64,000 nt of DNA from Pseudoscleropodium purum. Taxonomy: Eukaryota; Streptophyta; Bryopsida; Hypnales; Brachytheciaceae. Below, in pieces: positions 59,116 through 64,000 of the stretch. The position numbers and the translations under genes are program-made. Where the stretch lies: NCBI GenBank assembly GCA_963969395.1, contig OZ017800.1:11750479-11814478 (forward strand), given 5' to 3'. Under the pieces are notes generated by a model. It was given only the letters and a program-made list of their open reading frames with translations, was not told where the DNA came from and made no database searches. Numbering within the stretch: the stretch's first letter is position 1; each line of letters opens with the position of its first letter.

Positions 59116-62045
59116 AAGTTCATCTCACATCGTAGCTCACAACGTAGTGTGAGTTGCGAGCTCCGGAAGTTCGTCAGTGATGACCAACGTCTTTCTGTCG
59201 TCACAGCGTCGTCAATGATCTTGCACGTCGCCCACAGACTCCATTAATTCCGACGCCGACATTCCAGGTATGAGCGTTTATTACTGAAGTGTGATTGATT
59301 CAGTCCTTTGTGTCCCCATTTTTCTCTCTCTTTTAAAAGCAAAAAAACAGAAGTGTTAAAAGGAAAGAAAAAAAAAGCAGCTATGGGGGAGTATGGGGGT
59401 TCAACTTCGGTAAAGGTGCGGAGCGTTTCTCGGGAAAAAGCCAGAGCTTTGCTCGTACAAGTGTACAACCAGCTGCAATGCAAGAAGTCAAAGAGGAGGT
59501 GCACGAACACACACTCTGACTAGGAAACCCTGCCAGAGATCGGCACCGAAAAGAGCTCCACTCGCATTAAGGAAGGCGCACCTACTTGCAAAGCTTATGA
59601 GCATTTTTATTATTGTTATTATGAAAGGTGAAATTGTTCTTATTGGGTGTTATTGGCAATTGAAAGAGGATTTGGAGGCTCTTTAGAATGCATTATTTGG
59701 ACACTGTATGAATGAATTATGGATTTTCAAAGTAATGCCTCTGGGTGTACTGAAAAATCAACACTAGGTTCTCATTGACTCACATGTTTTGATGGTGTAT
59801 ATCTTGTGTAATTGATATTTAGGTTTTTGTGTTATTTTTGGCCCAAGTGTAGGTCTTGCATTTTGGGCGGTATTGATTACGGGTGTACATCACCATTTAA
59901 TTTTGATATTTTTATTGCTTGAGCAATTTGCTTCTTGAACTACATTATTATTTTAAATTAATAAACTTCATCAAAAATTTGGCAAATCCTATATTTTTTT
60001 AAGATGTTTTTAGCAATCCCATACAAAATTTCTCCATTTTTTTAATTAATGTAATAATAGATACTACCAAATAGTGAGGGAAGATTTTAGCAAGATTTTG
60101 TTAGAAATTTGAATGTTGACGTAAATATCGTAAGGTAACCACACCTAATTTTGTTCCCTTCTTTGAAACTGATCCATGTAGATTTGAAAATTCATAGTTT
60201 ATTCATATGGTATTCAAAAATTATAATCTAAGAGAATCTATTATCTCCCCTTTCAACCATGAAGACCCCATCCAAAAAATCAATATAATAAAAGGGACCA
60301 AATAGAATTGCTTATTCAAATTCTTTTAGGTGTATAGTGGGCACTTCCAAATGTGCCACTAACCCAAAATGACCATCATAATTGAGTGTACATCTTCAAA
60401 ATCAATACGTACCTAAGTGGAAGAAAGGATTTCAAAACCTCTACCAAAAAAACTTTAACCCTTCATAACTTTTACACACAATATTAAAATGTCACATTTT
60501 TTGGTGCATTGGAACCTCCTTTCACTTCCCAAGAAGAAAATCAACAAAAATTTGACCACTCTAATAATACTAACTAGGCTTTTCATTTAACTAAAAGTGA
60601 TGCTTTCTGATCTTTGCATTCAGCAATTGTCTTTCTCTCAACCGTCCAGATGTGATCTACGGTTACCAGAAGGACACGTGTGACTGAAACTTCTTGGCGC
60701 TAATCAAGGAAAGTGTCTCTGAGCATGTCACTTTTGCTTTCGTTTTTTTTTTAATGGCTTCATTAACTTTTCTTTTTATAGAATTCGTGGCTGCCAATTT
60801 TAATGTTAAGCTGCAGGTGTTGTTGAGCCAGTTTCCTAAGATAGAAGGACCCAAATTTTTATTTGTGGCAAGTTTTTCGCTTATTGTCTATTTAGGGAAA
60901 AAGAATTAGAATAGTCTGGAAAAGAGTTTCCAATTTGGAATGGATGAAATCAACATGAATTATCAGTAAAGATTTTTTAAAGGTAGGATGCTAATAATTT
61001 CCAGGAAGCTGTCATTTCCAAATGTAGGGTGTTATTTCCAAGAAAGATGGTACTTCCAAGGAGCATGATATTTGGGTTATGTATGGATGAATATATTGTG
61101 ATTTTATCCATTGGGAAAGAAAAAAAAACAAAAAACAATCTATATATATAATTTAAATGATTGTAAATAATATGTGATAGGGCAAATATCTTCAAATCTA
61201 TTCAAAGTAGAAGGAACATTGTTTTAAACTACAACCTACATATCAATGATGATAATAGATGGAATCTCAAGTTTTTGATTCATTAAGGATCTTCAAACTC
61301 CATTCAAATTAATCATTAGTCTATCTACATTTTTCACCTATTTTATATTATTATTTTTAAAGCACACATAAGTCAACTTTTTGCAATACCTATAAGGGTG
61401 GGTCTTTAATTATGTACAACAACATGCAATAAAAGATCAAAGTCATCATGGCTCAAAAAATAAGCATAGGAGATTTTGAAAGTGATTATGAAAACTGACT
61501 CAAGAATGGAATCTATGTAGGTGGTTAACTCAAATGGAATTCATTTACATCTAGATTGTGATTGTTTTTTGCTCTAATTTTTTTTTAAGATTGGAGTATG
61601 TACAAGATACTACAACATTCTATGAAAGGACCCTTCTTTAAGAAAGATATATCATCCTGAATAAAAGTGACGAGGGGTACTTTTAGAAGATTTCAAACTT
61701 AGGTGGAAAAATCAGTTTGGATGAAGAAATGCACATTTGAAGACGGAGGACTTTTATAGTTGGTGTGGCACAAAGTGGTAGCTGGGAACGCCTAGAGAAA
61801 ACGAGTGAACCTAAACCTTCACATCTCATGATGGTATGTCGGAAATGGTCCTTCTTCCACTATTTCTAGGAGTGCATCTCAGCAATGAGAGATACATATC
61901 CACCGTTGTTGTGCAAATAATGAGAGGGTCTTTACTAAAATCAAGTTTGTATTTCATTATGACATGCAATGGTCATCACCCAGATATTTATAATCAACAA
62001 GTGTTCGCTATTCCAATGTCGATCTAATAAATCCCTGCAAAACAA
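59116..62045. other. Intergenic DNA
   Basis: 60130-60350 is the second copy of the 49.5-kb dispersed repeat. Frames at 59244-59523 and 60663-60909 look like nothing known. No RNA gene is seen. Confidence 0.5.
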
Positions 62046-62085
62046 TTTTTTTGAACCCAAATGAAATGGAATTTCATTGCAAATA
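62046..62085 (-). mobile_element. Very short LINE-type tail, probable 12-bp target duplication
   Basis: The 40-bp segment reads on the minus strand TTGCAATGAAATTCCATTTCATTTG followed by A's. It is flanked by CCTGCAAAACAA (62034-62045) and CCTGCACAACAT (62086-62097), 10 of 12 identical. Confidence 0.6.
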
Positions 62086-62288
62086 CCTGCACAACATCAT
62101 GAACACCCTTTGTCACTCTTTTTCTCAACCAGAAAGGGCCCGGAGAGTCAAGAATGCTCACTTGGTGAAGCAAGGGAATTTTTTTTCAGAAACGATTCTG
62201 CAAGAAGGTTCAACAAAGTCTGTATGATCTTGATGGTCATTAGAATGGTGCGGATGTGTGAATAGATTGAAAGCCAAATGACACTTCT

Positions 62289-62343
62289 GCATTGAAATTT
62301 TGTTTCACTTGTGTCCAAAAAAAAAAGAAAAAAAAGAAAGAAA
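62289..62343 (+). mobile_element. LINE-type 3' tail
   Basis: 'gcattgaaattttgtttcacttgtgtcc' is followed by about 25 A-rich bases with G interruptions. Confidence 0.65.
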
Positions 62344-62490
62344 TTACGCTGGGTTTTTATGATACTTGGTGAACGCACTTTGAACTCATGCACAGAATTT
62401 GGCTCAGGCCTTAATTAATTATGGCAGAATGGAGTGGGATATCACTCAGAAGAGAATCCATGGAAAAAAAAACACCTGTTTAATTGATCT

Positions 62491-62564
62491 CCTGCCAAGC
62501 TTTCTGAATCATGAAATTCTGTTTCATTTGTTTAAAAATAAAATAAAAAATATAAAAATAAAAA
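62491..62564 (+). mobile_element. LINE-type 3' tail
   Basis: 'cctgccaagctttctgaatcatgaaattctgtttcatttgttt' is followed by A/T-rich 'aaaataaaataaaa'. The core is nearly identical to the LINE end. Confidence 0.65.
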
Positions 62565-63018
62565 CTCTCCAAATCCTTCATTGGCAAATGGGGTTTCTAT
62601 GGGATTTTGGCTACCTTTGTACATTGATGGCAAACCCAAGTAAATCCTTTCTGGTCCTGCCCTTGACTTTGTTTTCCATGTCCATTAGGTTGTCATTGCG
62701 ATGTCATGGGGTGATGGTGGCTCACGGCAATAATGATAAGTTTGTAGTTTTCAATTTGAATTTGGGCCATGTTTGGCTAGTTAGGGTTGTTGTATTTTAA
62801 CCCTATAATGATGCAACAACTTCAAAGTGTCCAATGGATGACATAGAATCCTTTAGTATGAAACAAAAGTAAACAAATCAATTCATCCTTGGATTTTTTT
62901 TTGTCAAAAGTGGGAGGTCTTGCGCACTCAATTATAATTTGACCTTCAATGAATGCTCTTGATGTTGTTTTTTAAACAAATCATTCACATGGTACCCCAA
63001 AGGTGGATTTCCATGGTA
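62565..63018. other. Intergenic DNA
   Basis: The 133-codon frame at 62399-62800 runs through the LINE tail and is not a credible gene. Confidence 0.5.
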
Positions 63019-63073
63019 AGCCCTGTAATGAAATTCCTTTCATTTGTGTCGAAAACAACAACAACAACAAAAC
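63019..63073 (+). mobile_element. LINE-type 3' tail with (CAA)n end
   Basis: 'ccctgtaatgaaattcctttcatttgtgtcg' is followed by 'aaaacaacaacaacaacaaaa'. The A-tail has become a CAA repeat. Confidence 0.65.
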
Positions 63074-64000
63074 AGTATAGTTGGTAGAAGTTTTTAAGTC
63101 TGACACCCAATGCCACACTGATTACGATGGCCGTGGCCGTACCCCATCGCAATTTCACAGAGCCACTCTAACGTAATGTCAACTCTGCTGATTTTTTTGG
63201 TCTGCCCCCCCCCGGCGCCTCAACGGTGCCTTGGTACCTCCACCGGAGATTGAGTTGACCTTTGAATTCAAATGTCAAAATGCCTCTATTGCCGTGCATT
63301 TGGGTTTCCTGAACCAGGGTTGACCCACTTCACTCATCAGGGATCTGACTGTCGTTTTTTTAAATTTTTTTTAAAAAAACAAATGACAATCTGACTGTCA
63401 TTGATATCGCACACAAGCCCGAACAAAAAACCATGTGCAACTTGGAAGTTGATGTCACTCTTACATTTGTCCTCATACACATAATTGTCATGCGAGAAAA
63501 AATGCACATAATGAGTGTAATGCCCAAGCGAAAAGTTGGCGAGGGCAGTGTGGGGCTCATTATCATACTCTCGGGATTGATCATTTGTTTTAAAAAAAAC
63601 CTAAAAAAAACACCTAAAATTCTATGGATCTCCTTTTTTTTTTTAACTTACTTGGTTGAGTTGGCTCTATTTGTTCTTCCATGCTCTGGTATATTTTTGG
63701 AGCAATTTATTGATTGAAAGGGGTACAACAATGTTTGGGATTTTTTTTTAGTTTTAGCAGCTATTTTTTTGGTTTAGGGCATCATCACCCAACTTGAAAA
63801 ATATCCTGAAAAGAGAATGATAAAAGAAGTGAGTGGTGTGCCGGGTAATCAACCACTAAGGTTGAAGCACCAGTGTTCAATATTTTATTTAAGGAGTTTT
63901 GGAGTAGATGGTATATGCAAGTATGAGGTGGTGAAAATTTTTCCCATGTAAGAAGATAGGAAATATGGAGACATGGAAAAAATCCTAGAATTTTATTTCT
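63074..64000. other. Intergenic DNA at the window edge
   Basis: A 9-C tract lies at 63205-63213. The frames at 63360-63717 are not family-like. No feature is supported. Confidence 0.45.

Noticed and set aside
1..64000. tRNA, rRNA or organellar insertions
   Set aside because: I saw no cloverleaf-forming segment with conserved arm words or recognisable rRNA blocks; a tRNAscan-SE and Rfam search would be needed to exclude them fully.

Overview
The window looks like nuclear DNA of a land plant with a large, repeat-rich genome. It is AT-rich, gene-poor and full of decayed repeats. The only two convincing protein genes have spliced plant structures with GT-AG introns, and both encode proteins of a plant-specific WW-domain family (CURLY FLAG LEAF 1 / CFL1-like). 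A degenerate plant-type L1 LINE supports the same view. I cannot fix the lineage from sequence alone. Nothing indicates an organelle, a bacterium or a virus.

Layout. 1-6.8 kb: AT-rich intergenic DNA with a monomer of a dispersed repeat (about 1.1-1.7 kb) and two LINE-type 3' tails (3.7-3.9 kb). 7.16-9.39 kb: CFL1-like gene A, three exons, 317 aa. 9.4-19 kb: intergenic DNA, including a dispersed repeat (11.6-12.9 kb) interrupted by a 344-bp hAT-like MITE with an 8-bp target duplication, and a stretch dense in TTAAGTTAA words (16.6-17.9 kb). 18.88-19.89 kb: a 1-kb foldback made from two head-to-head copies of the 1.1-1.7 kb repeat. 20-28.7 kb: intergenic DNA with small inverted-repeat elements. 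28.70-29.04 kb: a terminal-inverted-repeat element with a nested 28-bp hairpin. 29.6-35.4 kb: a near full-length but broken L1-type LINE (endonuclease, reverse transcriptase, C-terminal zinc knuckle, 3' tail). 35.4-42.9 kb: intergenic DNA with further LINE tails and a second copy of the 11.6-kb repeat. 42.9-46 kb: a 2-kb tandem duplication enclosing 0.48-kb repeats, which recur at 51.4-52.5 kb. 47.3-49.4 kb: a hairpin cluster and a G-poor array with a degenerate period near 45 bp. 50.8-51.0 kb: a 30-bp minisatellite. 53.5-57.04 kb: CFL1-like gene B, 438 aa, preceded by a tandemly repeated leader. 57-64 kb: tandem-repeat 3' flank, an 84-bp LINE-tail insertion with a perfect target duplication, and ordinary intergenic DNA.

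The two genes are in the same orientation about 45 kb apart. They share a phase-0 first intron that splits the WW domain at the same residue, an LxLxL (EAR-like) repressor motif, a VCT(M/V)E motif and a terminal C-X2-C-X12-C-X2-C module. They are diverged paralogues. From what is known of the family they are probably nuclear co-regulators of epidermal or cuticle genes, but that function is inferred.

I found no defence system, biosynthetic cluster or clearly new protein system. The most unusual material is structural: a LINE 3'-tail family ending in a conserved stem-loop and including insertions as short as 40-84 bp, tandem repeats in the leader, intron 2 and 3' flank of gene B with a separate intron-2 minisatellite in gene A, a clean hAT MITE with an internal 'empty-site' homologue, and the G-poor 45-bp array. 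All coordinates and motif counts come from reading by eye; no alignment or database search was run.
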